Shown here: positions 11,560 to 21,720 of the stretch, one piece after another
How the letters are laid out: each line of letters opens with the position of its first letter
How positions within the stretch are numbered: the stretch's first letter is position 1
Source: Gambelia wislizenii
Taxonomy: Eukaryota > Chordata > Lepidosauria > Squamata > Crotaphytidae
Length of the DNA stretch: 64,000 nucleotides
Direction of reading: 5' to 3'
Assembly (NCBI GenBank): GCA_030847615.1
Contig: JAUMIR010000015.1
Coordinates: forward strand, 8,201,501 to 8,265,500
Program-made: the position numbers and the translations under genes
The notes under the pieces: model-generated
Told to the model about the DNA's origin: nothing
The model's database searches: none
Seen by the model: only the letters and a program-made list of their open reading frames with translations

Positions 11560-11790
11560 CAGCATGGTGTAGTGGTTTGAACATTGGACCACAATTCTGG
11601 AGACCAGGGTTCAAATCCCTGCTCCATCATAGAAACTCACTGGGTGACCATGGGCAAATTACACACACTCAGCCTCAGAGGAAGGCAAGGGCAACTTCCC
11701 TTGAACAAATCTTGCCATGAAAACCCTGTGATAGGGTTGGCTTAGGGTCACTATAAGTCAGAAACTACTTGAAGTCACACAGCAACAAGA
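11560..11790 (+). mobile_element. Sauria SINE
   Basis: tRNA-derived SINE. The A-box-like GCATGGTGTAGTGGTTTGAA and B box GGTTCAAATCC lie in the head. The CTCACTGGGTGACCATGGGCAA body follows, and the tail has GACTTATAGTGACC-type and ACTTGAAGTCACACAGCAACAA motifs shared with Bov-B 3' ends. Nearly full length. Confidence 0.9.
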
Positions 11791-12084
11791 ATAAAAGGGT
11801 AAGAGTAAGCAACAAGTCCTGAACTACGAAGACTCTCTTCAGCACAGGATTCTTCTCATTATGGTTTCTCAATACTCAAAAATGTGTTTTTAATCATTTT
11901 TTAAATTTTTTAAAAATATTCTGTCATCATAAACACTTTGAATTTAAACCAGAAGTGAATTGGCAACTAGTGCAGCCCATTTAAGACCTGTGTTATGTTT
12001 TTAATATGGTATTCCAGTTAATAATCTTACTGCTGGAGTTATGGCTTCTGGCTCATCTTCAAGGGTAGCCCCATGAAGAATGCA

Positions 12085-12440
12085 TAGTAGAGATGGAAAG
12101 AATACTCATTAAAAAAAAAAAACTTAAAAACATGTTGTTCAAATATTGATAAATCCAGATGAGAAGACTGATAAAAATCTTTGCAGTTTGGACATATTCT
12201 GTGTAAAATTAACATATAGTAGTTTTGTGCAGAAAACATTTTTGCACAGGTAACAGCATTTTTTAGTGGAAAATATATTTCAGTGCAGAAATATTAATTC
12301 CTGTGTAGATTTTTTTCTATGCACAAAAAATCTGTAATTGGAGATTTGTATTCATAAAAAACTGCATTGAAATATTATTTTCCATGCAGAAAATGCACAA
12401 CCATGTGCAAATTTTGCACAGAAGTCCTGAATTGTGAATA
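12085..12440 (+). repeat. Dispersed GCACAGAAAA repeat family, copy 1
   Basis: Starts with GAGATGGAAAGAATACTC and ends with TTTTGCACAGAAGTCCTGAATTGTGAA. The inside is packed with short, partly palindromic TTTTCTRYGCAGAAAA-like units. The family recurs at 21560, 31968, 43305, 44485 and 48185. I do not recognise a named family. Confidence 0.6.
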
Positions 12441-12472
12441 GCCTTCAACAACTATGGTTTTCAAAGACTTTG

Positions 12473-12821
12473 GACATTTTCAGATGATCCTTGATGCGCA
12501 AGGATAGCCCAGGAGAGGTTCGTTGCAGCAGCACGGCAGAGGGTCGATTTCAGACGACGCCGTGCCTGCTGCGAGATCGTCCATCCCTCTTGCGCTTAGG
12601 CATGGAGCCTGCCACGCTATATTCAGCAAGATTTTATTTACTGATATTGTCCGTGAATAAAATCTTGCCGAATATAGTGCAGCATGCTCCATGCCTAAGC
12701 GTAAGAAGGATGGACGATCTCGCAGGAGGCATGTCGTTGTCCGAAATTGACCCTCTGCCGTGCTGCTGCAACGAACCTCTCCCAGGCGATCCTTGCGTGG
12801 CAAGGATCGTCTGAAAACGTC
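12473..12821. mobile_element. Near-perfect 349-bp palindrome (foldback element)
   Basis: Left arm 12473-12641 and right arm 12653-12821 are reverse complements with a small number of mismatches, around an 11-bp spacer (TGATATTGTCC). The ends read GACATTTTCAGATGATCC and its complement. Because of the symmetry, both strands carry nearly the same open frame (CLLRDRPSLLRLGME-like), which is a by-product and not a gene. The whole could fold into one hairpin of about 169 bp. It is probably a non-autonomous foldback DNA transposon. No clear target duplication was found. Confidence 0.85.
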
Positions 12822-12870
12822 CTTTCTTAGAGAAGGAAGAAAAATCCTGAAATTACTCATTGCTACCTTC

Positions 12871-13430
12871 AGGGAGATTTTCAGATGGGACCAAAATGCC
12901 CCGTTGCTGCCCTGCCACCCCCTATCTCTTTTCTGCAATGGAATGTAGGTAAATGTTCAAACATGTACATCCATTCCACTTCAGGCTCCATTTACAACCA
13001 GCCGGGGAATAGCCCACTCGTTCTCACAAGAGAATGAGTAGTAGGGAAATTTAAACTTTTAACCCCCCCCCCACTGTCAAAGAAAAAATAAATAAAATGA
13101 AAAAATAAATGTAAAATAAAAAAGGAAACTGGGGAGTGGGGAAGAAGGGTGGTACTTACCTGTCTGTCCTGATCGTGGCAGGAAGTGCCTGCCACAGAGC
13201 TCCTCCCCTGTACCTGTCATCACTCTGTTTCCCATGTCCCTGATTCTGTGACAGGCATGGAAGGGGTGTTCTATTCATGATATTTCATCGTGACTATAAT
13301 ATCCCGGGAGCAGGATGGAAGCAGGACAGGAGCAGGATGGAAGGGATTGAAGTCGTCTGAACAACAGCCACTTTATCAACCCTGTTCCATGCCTGCTCCA
13401 CAGTAAAAGCCCCATCTGAAAATCTCCTTC
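12871..13430. mobile_element. TIR element with TTTTCAGATGGG termini
   Basis: The ends are inverted repeats of about 18-20 bp: GGGAGATTTTCAGATGGGAC at 12872 and its complement ending near 13427. The interior has no coding sequence. The end motif TTTTCAGAYG is shared with the adjacent palindrome, so the two may use the same transposase. Non-autonomous DNA transposon is my inference. Confidence 0.6.
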
Positions 13431-13653
13431 AATACGAAACTTGGTGAAGAATGACATCCCAAGTGCATTGCAATATTCTGATAAAAGAAGTTACCAGTAC
13501 ATGGACACTGTGCCACAGAGTCGACTTAGGCTTCCAATGATAAAGAAGAATTTAAGAGTCCATCTTGGATCTATGCTCTCCACACTTATCACTTTTGGTG
13601 AGTTGTCACAAACTTTTCACTTTAAGGAAATTTAAAATGAAAATTGGAAGGCA

Positions 13654-13680
13654 CCACACACACACACACACACATACACA
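13654..13680. repeat. (CA)n microsatellite
   Basis: CA dinucleotide run with one interruption (CACACATACACA). Confidence 0.9.
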
Positions 13681-13705
13681 TCATGGATGGGAAATCTATG
13701 AGTGC

Positions 13706-13908
13706 AAACACACTATACAAATAATCCAGTTTAAAACTTCCTATAGGATCCTTCCTATAGAATCCTGGGATTTGTAGTTTGGTGGGGATATCAGCACACT
13801 TTGACAGAGAAGGCTAAAGGCTTTTTAAAATGCAAATTCCAGGATTCAATACAAAAAAGCCATGGGAAATAATCCAATTACAAACTAGATTATTTGCATA
13901 ATGTGGAT
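13706..13908. mobile_element. Palindromic MITE
   Basis: The outer arms ACAAATAATCCAGTTT (13718) and AAACTAGATTATTTGC (13882) are inverted. The inner CCTGGGATTTGTAGTTTGGTG section resembles the MITE at 43731. Imperfect and old. Confidence 0.6.
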
Positions 13909-14074
13909 TAGGTCTTTGCAATAACGGAGTTGAATCTTCCTAGAAGGACATTTTTCTTGCAAAAAATGTCTGAGTTTCCCTTTGCCCCTTTGTTTCAATT
14001 TGTCACTTCCTATTAAAAAGTTATGGTCAATTTCTAGAAATTTCTCCAAATGTTCTCCACTAATTGGTTGGGTG

Positions 14075-14426
14075 TGTGATGTACCAAGCACACATGCTCA
14101 CATGCAATCAATAAATTGCTTTATTGACATGGATTCATGTGTCAGGAACGTAGAACAACGCCGAAACTGAATACAGCAAGAGCAAACCCCCAGATAAACC
14201 CCTCGGCATGAGAAAAGTATTCAGGGAGTAAAAATGCCTCCCTCTCAGGGCGGCTGGCACCTGGACGCCCTGACCTTGAGCCGCTGTGGAGAGAAACATT
14301 CCCAGGCCAACAAGATGGGCTGGCCTCTATCCAAAACTCCAGAGGCCCAGACAAGGAGAACGGCCTCATGTCAGGCTCATCCATGAATTCCACTCCAACA
14401 CCCAGAATTCAGGGATGAGCCTGACA
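14075..14426 (-). mobile_element. Solo LTR, copy 1 (352 bp), with 5-bp target duplication
   Basis: Homologous over its whole length to 18277-18628. On the minus strand it begins TGTCAGGCTCATCCC and ends GGTACATCACA, the TG...CA ends of an LTR, with an AATAAAG signal about 50 bp before the end. It is flanked on both sides by GGGTG (14070-14074 and 14427-14431). The direct duplication shows a separate insertion that later lost its interior. The family was not identified. Confidence 0.85.
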
Positions 14427-14431
14427 GGGTG

Positions 14432-15093
14432 ATGACAGTGACCACTGTGCCCCCTGAAGATGGCATCAAGACTGTGAGCCTGTGGAGGATGCAAAATTAC
14501 TGCCAGGGCATCAATGTGGTTGCTGTTTTCACCTCTGATGGCAGCAGCAGTAGCAGCAATAACAGCTACATAAACCGTGTGGTGAGGAGGAATATTACAA
14601 CCAGTTGTAATACTTATCTCCCCATCTTCAAGAGATACTGGATAATTCTCACTGCCACAAAATAAATTAACTGGGATTGACTATTGTGTCTTCCATTTCT
14701 CCAATGATAAATATGATGCACAATTCTGAGTGGTCCTTAGAGCACAACTTTGGATAGCTGTGGATCAATCTACTCTGAAGGCTAGTTCCTTCCTAAATTT
14801 AGGCAGAAATCCTAAGTCAGGATGGATGAGTCTGTGGCAGTTTTCATGATGTCAAGAAATTCATTCTTGTTTTGTTTCTGCATCACTTAGCAAACATTCA
14901 TGTGCATAAAAACCTGCTTGTATGGAATTTTTTTCAAGGTCATTTCTCCAGTATATGTCTTACTGTGTGCTCATACTCATAATAGACACACATAAACATT
15001 TCTTATCAGAGAACTGCACCAGAATCAGGTACAGTATTGTAGAAGTTGAACCACTTCACCTTTAACTTCTGATGCAATTACTGGAAGTCTTGG
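14432..15093. other. Unassigned stretch with a 78-codon open frame
   Basis: An open frame at 14429-14665 starts MMTVTTVPPEDG and has a serine run. It resembles no family I know and has no start context or splice signals that I can defend. The rest is without recognisable features. Confidence 0.3.
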
Positions 15094-15455
15094 AATCAGA
15101 TAATCATCGAGTTGGAAGAGACCTCAAGGACCATCCACTCCACCCCCTACCATGCAGGAATACACAATCAAATAATTCCCAACAGATAGTCATCCAGCTT
15201 CTGTTTAAAAATTTCCAAGGAAGGAGACTCCACCACACTCTCAGCCACTGTATTCCACTTTGAACAGCTTTTGCTGTCAGGAAGTTCTTCCTACTGTTTA
15301 TGTGGAATCTCTTTTCCTCTAGTTTGAACCCATTGCTCTGCGTCCTAGTCTCTGGAGCAGCAGAAAACAAGCTTGCCCATGCTCAGTATGACATCCCTTC
15401 AAATATTTAATCATGGCTATCATGTCACCTCTCAATCTTCTTTTCTCCAGATGAA
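15094..15455 (-). mobile_element. CR1 LINE 3' fragment
   Basis: Minus-strand CR1 tail beginning near ATAATCATCGAGTTGGAAGAGACC and running into the C-terminal codons (KLEEKRFHINSRKNFLT). The octamer end is degraded. Older than the copies at 4924 and 61163. Confidence 0.88.
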
Positions 15456-15929
15456 AGGCTGCCAAACAATCCAGACATAGCCTTCAGAGGGGTAGGGAGA
15501 GGCAGGGGCAGGGAAAGGCAAGTTCAAAAGGCAGCAGGTTGGAAGGGGAGACTGGTGGAACAGATCAAAGGGAAAGATGCCAGATCAGCATGGGAGGGGA
15601 GAGCATCAGGGAATTAAGAAGAGAACATATGTCCTCTTCTATGACTATGATGGCTTTCAGGGTAGAACAGCCTCTGGCTTTGTCTGTTAATTCTGGCTTC
15701 CAGCTAATTTGAGAAGTACAGCGTTTGTGCACACCTGTTTGGAGAGTCAACAAACCCTGAGTTCCTCCTGTAGGACAGAACAGTTAATTGCAAGCCAGAT
15801 AAATATTTATTTATTTTTTTAATTAATAATTGTATTAATTTTTAAAATAATAAAAAAAACCCATACAATTACTACATAAGACTTAACAAACATATATAAC
15901 AGTCTATTCGGATAAAGCAGAATGGTCAC
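15456..15929. other. Unassigned, AT-rich near 15800-15900
   Basis: Purine-rich 15480-15620 and AT-rich 15800-15900. The latter resembles the complement of a decayed L1 or poly(A) end. No gene seen. Confidence 0.35.
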
Positions 15930-16198
15930 TCCAACCAATCAGGATTCAGCTCTGCTCACAGTAATGCAAAAAGGCAGATGCCAGTTTACACAATTGTTAG
16001 TTCCCATGGTAAATTATGCACATTTTTTGTGAACTTAATCAAAAAAGTGCGGAAAACTAGCGAAAGCTGATACTGCGCAACTTATGGGTTTTTTGCACCC
16101 CCTCCTTCTGAAAAGGGCGCTGTTGCTTCGAAATGCGTGGGAACTATTAGGCTTCTTGTCGCATTCTTTGAGGATTTATTTTGCCGTGTAAACAACCC
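15930..16198. mobile_element. GTGTAAAC-ended MITE, 3' part
   Basis: Matches 51720-51965 from AACCAATCAGGATTCAGCTCTGCT through CGTGGGAACTAT to the end TGCCGTGTAAACAACCCCA. Only the right half is present here. Confidence 0.65.
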
Positions 16199-16675
16199 CA
16201 AAGTGACACAGCAAATAGAAGAGTTCTAGGTGAGAATAAGTTCCAGTGTCTCTGTCTCAGCCATGTTAAAAATTTAGAGACTAAAGGAAAATGTAATTGG
16301 AGTGGGGAGAATATGTATTCAGTGGGATAATTTTGCTCCCTGGATTTTCTATATTTTCAAGACTGATTTTTGTCTATTTCTACCTATTGAATAGCTACCC
16401 ATTAGTTTCTGGGCACAATTCACTATCTGAAAGACCACATCTCACCATATGAACCTGCCAGAGGGGAAGGCTTTCTCCTACCACCATCACAGGCTCTCTT
16501 GGTGAGGACATGCACATGAGCATTCGAAGTGGCTGTTCCCACTCTCTGGAAATCTCTTCTACAGGAGACTAGGCTGCCCCCCTCCCTGCTTTCCTTTCCC
16601 CAGCAGGCAAATACCTTTTCTAGATTTTCCTTGGATTTTTTCCAGGCTGTGAGGGCATGTTCTGGAATAGTTTCT

Positions 16676-16715
16676 TTCTGATGTTTCACCTGTATCTGTG
16701 TCTGGCATCTTCAGA
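16676..16715 (-). ncRNA. Hammerhead-like motif of PLE, degenerate
   Basis: On the minus strand: CTGAAGA, a GCC...GGT helix, GAAAC, then ATC where the cleavage triplet GTC is expected. One key base is changed, so it is probably inactive. Confidence 0.4.
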
Positions 16716-17456
16716 GAATGGTTGGGTAGTGGTGTGTGTGGAGTTTATATGCTGTGAATCCCTGTTGGGGAGTCTATGTAAATTTGTGTAATTGAATGGT
16801 TAGTTTCTGGGTATAGAAATGCAAGGCTCGTTAGTGTCTGTTTGGCTAATGGTTGGTTGATGGACCATTATCTGTTGGGAATCCCCCTGTCCCTGGTTGG
16901 AATTCCTTTGTAAGTGTTGAGTTTTGATTCTATTGTATTTCAAAACTGGGAGCCAGATTTTGTTTACTTTTAAGCTTTCTTCTTTCCTGTTGATGTTGTC
17001 CAGGTGTTTGTGGATTTCAACAGCTTCTCTGTGCATTCTGACATGATAGTTGTTGGCCTGGTCCAGAATTTCTGTGTATTTAAATAACATTTTGTGTCCA
17101 GGTTGGTTTATCACATGTTCTGCTACTTCTGATTTTTCTGGCTGGCCCAGTCTGCAGTGTCTCTCCTGAACAACTTCAACAGGAAAGAAGACACCTTAAA
17201 AGTAAACAAAATATGGCTGCCAGTTTTGAAATACAATAGAATCAAAACTCAACACTTACAAAGGAATTCCCCCCAGGGATACGAGGATTTCCAGCAGATA
17301 ATGGACCATTAGCCAACCATTAGCCAAACAGACACTAACAAGCCTTGCATTTCTACACCCAGAAACTGACCATTCAATTACACAAATTTACATATACTCC
17401 CCAACAGGGGTTCACAGCATATAAACTCTACACACACACACCTACCCAACCATTCT

Positions 17457-17493
17457 CTGACGATGCCAGCCACCGATGCAGGCGAAATGTCAG
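17457..17493 (+). ncRNA. Hammerhead-like ribozyme motif of PLE
   Basis: Core boxes are in order: CTGACGA (17457-17463), stem II formed by GCC (17465-17467) and GGC (17481-17483), GAAA (17484-17487), then TGTC with the GTC triplet at 17489-17491. Hammerhead motifs with an almost absent stem III are reported for Penelope-like elements and would need dimer formation. Activity is inference. Confidence 0.5.
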
Positions 17494-17838
17494 AAAGAAA
17501 CTATTCCAGAACAAGGTCTCACAGCCTAGAAAAAAACACATCAAAAACCTATGGATGCTGGCCGTGAAAGCCTTTGACTTCACACAAAGACCTTTTTGCT
17601 TAAGCAGCTTTTAAATCTGTAAACAGGGTGGCTTTTTATTGGGCTATTTTACTTATCTCTTAAAACGTTTGTTTTAAAAATGATTTTATGTTTTTAAAAT
17701 GATTTTATGCTGTTTTATGTGGTGATTTTTAGTGCTTTTTTATTGTGAACATTTTTAATTGACTGTCCCCAAGAACCTCCTTGGGTCCTACTATGGGAGA
17801 AAGACAGCATATAAATAAAATAAAATAAAATAAAATGT

Positions 17839-18271
17839 GCAAAATGTAAACTTGTGACAATTACAGCTTTGTTTGTTCTTCCTTTACCCACCAGTCTGTG
17901 TTTTTTCATCGTTCTTCTGTAACAGTACTTCCCCACTACAGGAACTATAACCCACAGCTTGGTTCAGTTTGGCTCACAACTTTGGTTCACTGTGATTGGA
18001 GACAGTGCCCTGATATCAAATTTGGCTGATCTGGCTGGAAGGGGCATGCAAGGGCTACAAGGAAATGCATTCCATGACATGGTCAGGAAGGCAAGGGCAG
18101 GCATGGTTAAGACTGGGAAGAGCCCCTATAAACACTCCACAAATTTGCACTTGAATATAAACATCCTTTATCTTCTCTGAAATGGAAACACCAAGGAGAC
18201 AGGTATCCTACACACTTCAAACATGCAGTGGGCACTTCATTGCTCTGTAGAATAAGCTGACACCTTTGCAT
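17839..18271. other. Unassigned non-coding stretch
   Basis: Short frames only; no repeat family recognised. Confidence 0.4.
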
Positions 18272-18276
18272 CTGAG

Positions 18277-18628
18277 TGTGATGTACCAAGCACACACGCT
18301 CACATTCAATCGATAAATTGCTTTATTGACAAGGATTCATGTGTCAGGAACATAGGACAAAGCCGAAACTGAATACAGCAAGAGCAAACCCCCAGATAAA
18401 ACCCTCGGCATGAGAAAAGTATTCAGGGAATAGAAATGCCTCCCTCTCAGGGCGGCTGGCACCTGGACACCCTGACCTTGAGCCGCTGTGGAGAGAAACA
18501 TTCCCAGGCCAACAAGGCGGGCTGGCCTCCATCCAAAACTCCAGAGGCCCAGGCAAGGAGAACGGCCTCATGTCAGGGTTATCCATGAACTCCACTCCAA
18601 TTCCCAGAATTTAGGGATGAGCCTGACA
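18277..18628 (-). mobile_element. Solo LTR, copy 2 (352 bp)
   Basis: Same ends, length and orientation as 14075-14426, with roughly 90% identity by eye. Flanks are CTGAG (18272-18276) and TTGAG (18629-18633), a probable 5-bp target duplication with one change. The flanks differ from those of copy 1, which argues that the two LTRs do not bound one provirus. Confidence 0.82.
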
Positions 18629-18633
18629 TTGAG

Positions 18634-20572
18634 AGACAAAAGAGGGCTACCTGTTTATCAGATTATCCCAGGCTCCCAGATCCTGGCTGTTCAGAATCCC
18701 TTTGTAAAACAATTGAGAACTATCTGAAATCAGAAGTTCCTTTGATCCAGAGTACAAGTTCAAAGGATTGTTTCTTATAAAAATGCTGGAAATGTTAAGT
18801 TCTTTGATTCAGTCTCAGTTTCTAACTGAATCCATGTTGCTTCATTCCTTACCCCCCGCCCCCATTTGAATTATCCTCTAACTCTCTTGGACCTTGAAGC
18901 AGCCTCCAGCTGGCTTCAGGCATTTCTCCCCCGCTACAAGTAATCTTCCCTTCCGAAGGATATTCCTCCCTGCTCTTACTGCAGCTACTTGAGAGTAACA
19001 CTGCTTCTCTGGAAGGACAAGCTTCAATAATTAGGTACAGTATCACCCCCATTTGCCTAACCTATTCCCTTCTAACTAAGTTCTTACCTTACCCTGAAAA
19101 TCTTGTTCGCTTGATAACTGAATGTGTGGGGTGTTTGTGTGTAAATGCTACAATTGTTAAAAAAGTTTCATCCATTGATTCTTAACACCTGTCTCCCATA
19201 TGCTTCCTTCATATACACAGGGCTCTAAGGTACTGCAAAAGTTACATGAATCTCTTGTATGGCATTTGAGTTGCTTCTAATCCCCCTTTGAAGGCAAGAG
19301 ATCCTAAGTGGATTTTCCACTCCCACGAGTGTTTCATGTAACATTTCTATGTTTCCTTAGAGACAGAAAGACAAATTATGGCCTGACTCCTACTGTTAGC
19401 CTCAATTAGAGTAAAATCAATGAATCAAAGAGTGTTGCTTATGTGATGTCTCACCATTGAACAATAGATTTAATGACTCTACTCTAAATGGAATTGACCA
19501 ACTGGCGTCTAGCCATTTATGATTCCTATTGCTATTTACAAATAGAATAGAATAGAATTTCTTTATGTGGTCATAGGCCAGCACAAACTAGAAGAGACCC
19601 ATTGAATAGTTAGGATTTATCTTTATGGTGACTCACCTTTCAACAATTAATTTTACGAATCTTCTCTAGCTGGGACTCATCAACAGGATTCAGGTTGATG
19701 TTAATTTTGTACAGGGATTTTTGCATAGTTTTGAAGAGGACAGTATATGGTACCTCATTGTCACACTGGAGTAGAAGAGTCTTATAGTCTCAATGAGGTG
19801 GATGGAGAATCCTCAACAGGTTCTGTCACCTGCCTTGACCAAAATCTCACCTACTGTAAGAATTTTTTCAACATCTCTAGCTGAAAGATTTGGGGCTCTC
19901 CTGAAATGAGGGCAGAACCTAGGAATGAGAATACAAATGTATCTGTTTCTCATTCCTCAGAATCTTCACTGGTTCGCTGAAGCCACACATTTGGATGTGT
20001 TTATTTATCTGGCCTTAACTTGCATGAAAGAGATGATCATGGAGTTGGATGAAAAACACATCTCCCAAGTGTGAACTGACTTGTGTGTGTGTATTTTTAC
20101 TCCTTGCTGTCATATTCTTTTACCTCAGGTCTGTTGGTGTATTCACAGTGCTGTTCAAATTCTAGGTTCATATATTTTATAGTTAGGCAAGTTCTAAAGA
20201 GAAAGTGCTGATGTCAATGATACAGCTCATGAACATGTGAGGAGATGGTGTGAAGAGGGGACCAAAACTAAGGATGTCTCCAAAATGTCTTATTTTCTGA
20301 ATTTCTCAAGTATATTTAGGAGAGGAGTGGCTAGTTAATTTATTTCAGGGCTCACAATATGTTTTAACTTGGATTTGTATCTTTCTTCATACTTAAGACA
20401 GAATGCATGTTTTGCTTTGTTTGAAAGTGGAGAAATGGAAAAATAAAAAGATTCACAGAGGAGGATGCAAATTTGTTTGTTGCTGCTTCAGGTCTAATGG
20501 TTTAAGTAACAGGTGGGTAAATTTCAATTGAACATTGAAACACTGAAATGGAACCAATTACCTAGATAGATG
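18634..20572. other. Unassigned 1.9-kb stretch
   Basis: No coding frame with recognisable motifs. The sections near 19400-19500 and 19600-19680 share a TTGAACAATAGATTTA/TTCAACAATTAATTTTA-like pattern with each other, suggesting an old internal duplication or SINE. A pentamer run (GAATA)n lies at 19543-19558. Confidence 0.35.
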
Positions 20573-20935
20573 TGTCAGGATGTTGGGACATACAGTAGAT
20601 TTATCCTGTAAAGAGCTGGAGTGTAACAAACAGTCTGCAGTTTGCAGAGGCAAGCTAGCTGGGTAAATGTATCAATATTGACTGAGCCCAGGATCTGAGC
20701 TGGTGCAGGGCTGGGCAGAGAGCTAGGCAGTTCTGCTTTGGATTTCACAGTGTGAAGAAGTCCTGTTTTGGAGCTCACTGTGTGAAGCAGTTCTGTGTTG
20801 GATTTAACAAATGGAATATGTTTTTCTTTTGAATGTTGTATATATCTGTAACTACTCTTCATTATGCTCAAGTAAAGAACAAGAAGATTTTAGACACAAC
20901 CCTGTGTCTGTGCCTTTATTCTGATGCCTGAAAGA
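20573..20935 (+). mobile_element. LTR-like sequence with internal 33-bp repeats
   Basis: Starts TGTCAGGATGTTGGG and can be read to end near GCCTGAAAGAACA. Inside, 20725-20810 holds about three imperfect copies of a CAGTTCTG-TTGGATTTCACAGTGTGAAG unit. TG...CA ends suggest an LTR, but no target duplication or second copy was found. Confidence 0.35.
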
Positions 20936-21555
20936 ACAACTTTCTGCTGTTTATTTTTGCTGCCTTGACCTGTTTTTAGGTAACCAGTGTGCACTACCAC
21001 CTGACAAGATGATGGAGTCTTTTTCTCAGGATGTCTTCAGAAAGAGGTGGAATAGTTACCTCCTGGGAATTTATCTGGATTTCTTAACTTTTTGGGCAGT
21101 TGGATGATAGCCTGTGAGACCCTATCCATCTGTATGATCCTATCTTCCCTAGGTGTAGCATGGTGTCTTGAGCATGCCAAAGAAACCAGGTTAAAACTGG
21201 TTTGTGGGATTGTATTAGCCTACAAAAACTACTGGTTCTGGTTAAAAGAAATGATAGTGGGCCAGCTAATGAACCAATGACAACTTCATCTGTACACTAC
21301 ACTACAAGGTCATACTCGGGAACATACTTGGGTTGATTGCAGGTTGACTTATGGGAAAATAAAATGTTTTTTGATCCTGGATGTCCTCTATTCACTACCT
21401 CCAGCTGTTCATCTCATAAAATAGATGGGTATCCACTGTGAATTGAATCTGTATCTGCCCCTCTAAATTTGGATGTTATAGAGGGATGTAGTTCTTCACT
21501 AATTTTGTTCTTAAAGGAAGCAACAAGTAATGTTCCCAATTACCTTCCGACTGTG
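20936..21555. other. Unassigned non-coding stretch
   Basis: Nothing recognised beyond short frames. Confidence 0.35.
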
Positions 21556-21559
21556 AGAA

Positions 21560-21720
21560 AATATTTGAAAACAGCACAGTTTTCAAAGACTATTTGCACT
21601 TTGAGACTTATTCTGAACAAAATTCTCAAAGGGTATTTTAATGCAGAAAAATAATATTTCTTCGGCAGAAAATGTTGTGTGTTTTCTTTCTGTAAATTTT
21701 GCATAGAATAAGTCCTGAGC
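21560..21720 (+). repeat. Dispersed GCACAGAAAA repeat family, copy 2
   Basis: Short copy with GCAGAAAATGTTG and an end reading TTTTGCATAGAATAAGTCCTGAGCTGTGAAGAT, collinear with the end of copy 1. Confidence 0.5.

Larger units (their letters stand above)
16622..17585. mobile_element. Penelope-like element (PLE), two inverted pieces
   Basis: The minus-strand piece (16622-17165) encodes a Penelope C-terminal endonuclease section: TADWASQKNQK, INQPGHKMLFKYTEILDQAN, then HREAVEIHKHLDNINRKEE. The plus-strand piece (17166-17585) repeats the same 3' region in opposite orientation, starting NFNRKED. Each piece carries a hammerhead-like motif near its end. The flanks CAAATACCTTTTC and CAAAGACCTTTTT look like a 13-bp target duplication with two mismatches. 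Such inverted and partly duplicated ends are known for Penelope elements. No reverse transcriptase domain remains. Confidence 0.75.
16390..17838 (+). mobile_element. L2 LINE 3' end, split by a Penelope-like insertion
   Basis: The left piece (16390-16622) encodes a decayed L2 C-terminus (CCTGCCAGAGGGGAAGGC region, reading EAFLLPP then VAVPTLWKSLLQETRL). The right piece (17586-17838) carries the L2 3'UTR, with GCATATAAATAAAATAAAATA as the terminal (ATAAA)n tail. Between them sits a Penelope-like element. Confidence 0.75.

Noticed and set aside
12480..12938. 152-codon minus frame and its plus-strand look-alike as genes
   Set aside because: Both arise from the palindrome 12473-12821; the two strands give almost the same peptide because the DNA is symmetric.
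13654..13680. CRISPR-like or regular spaced arrays
   Set aside because: Only microsatellites and minisatellites occur; no repeat-spacer pattern exists and the genome is a vertebrate.
14075..18628. A single provirus bounded by the two LTRs
   Set aside because: Each LTR has its own target duplication, and the DNA between them holds other transposons and no retroviral genes.
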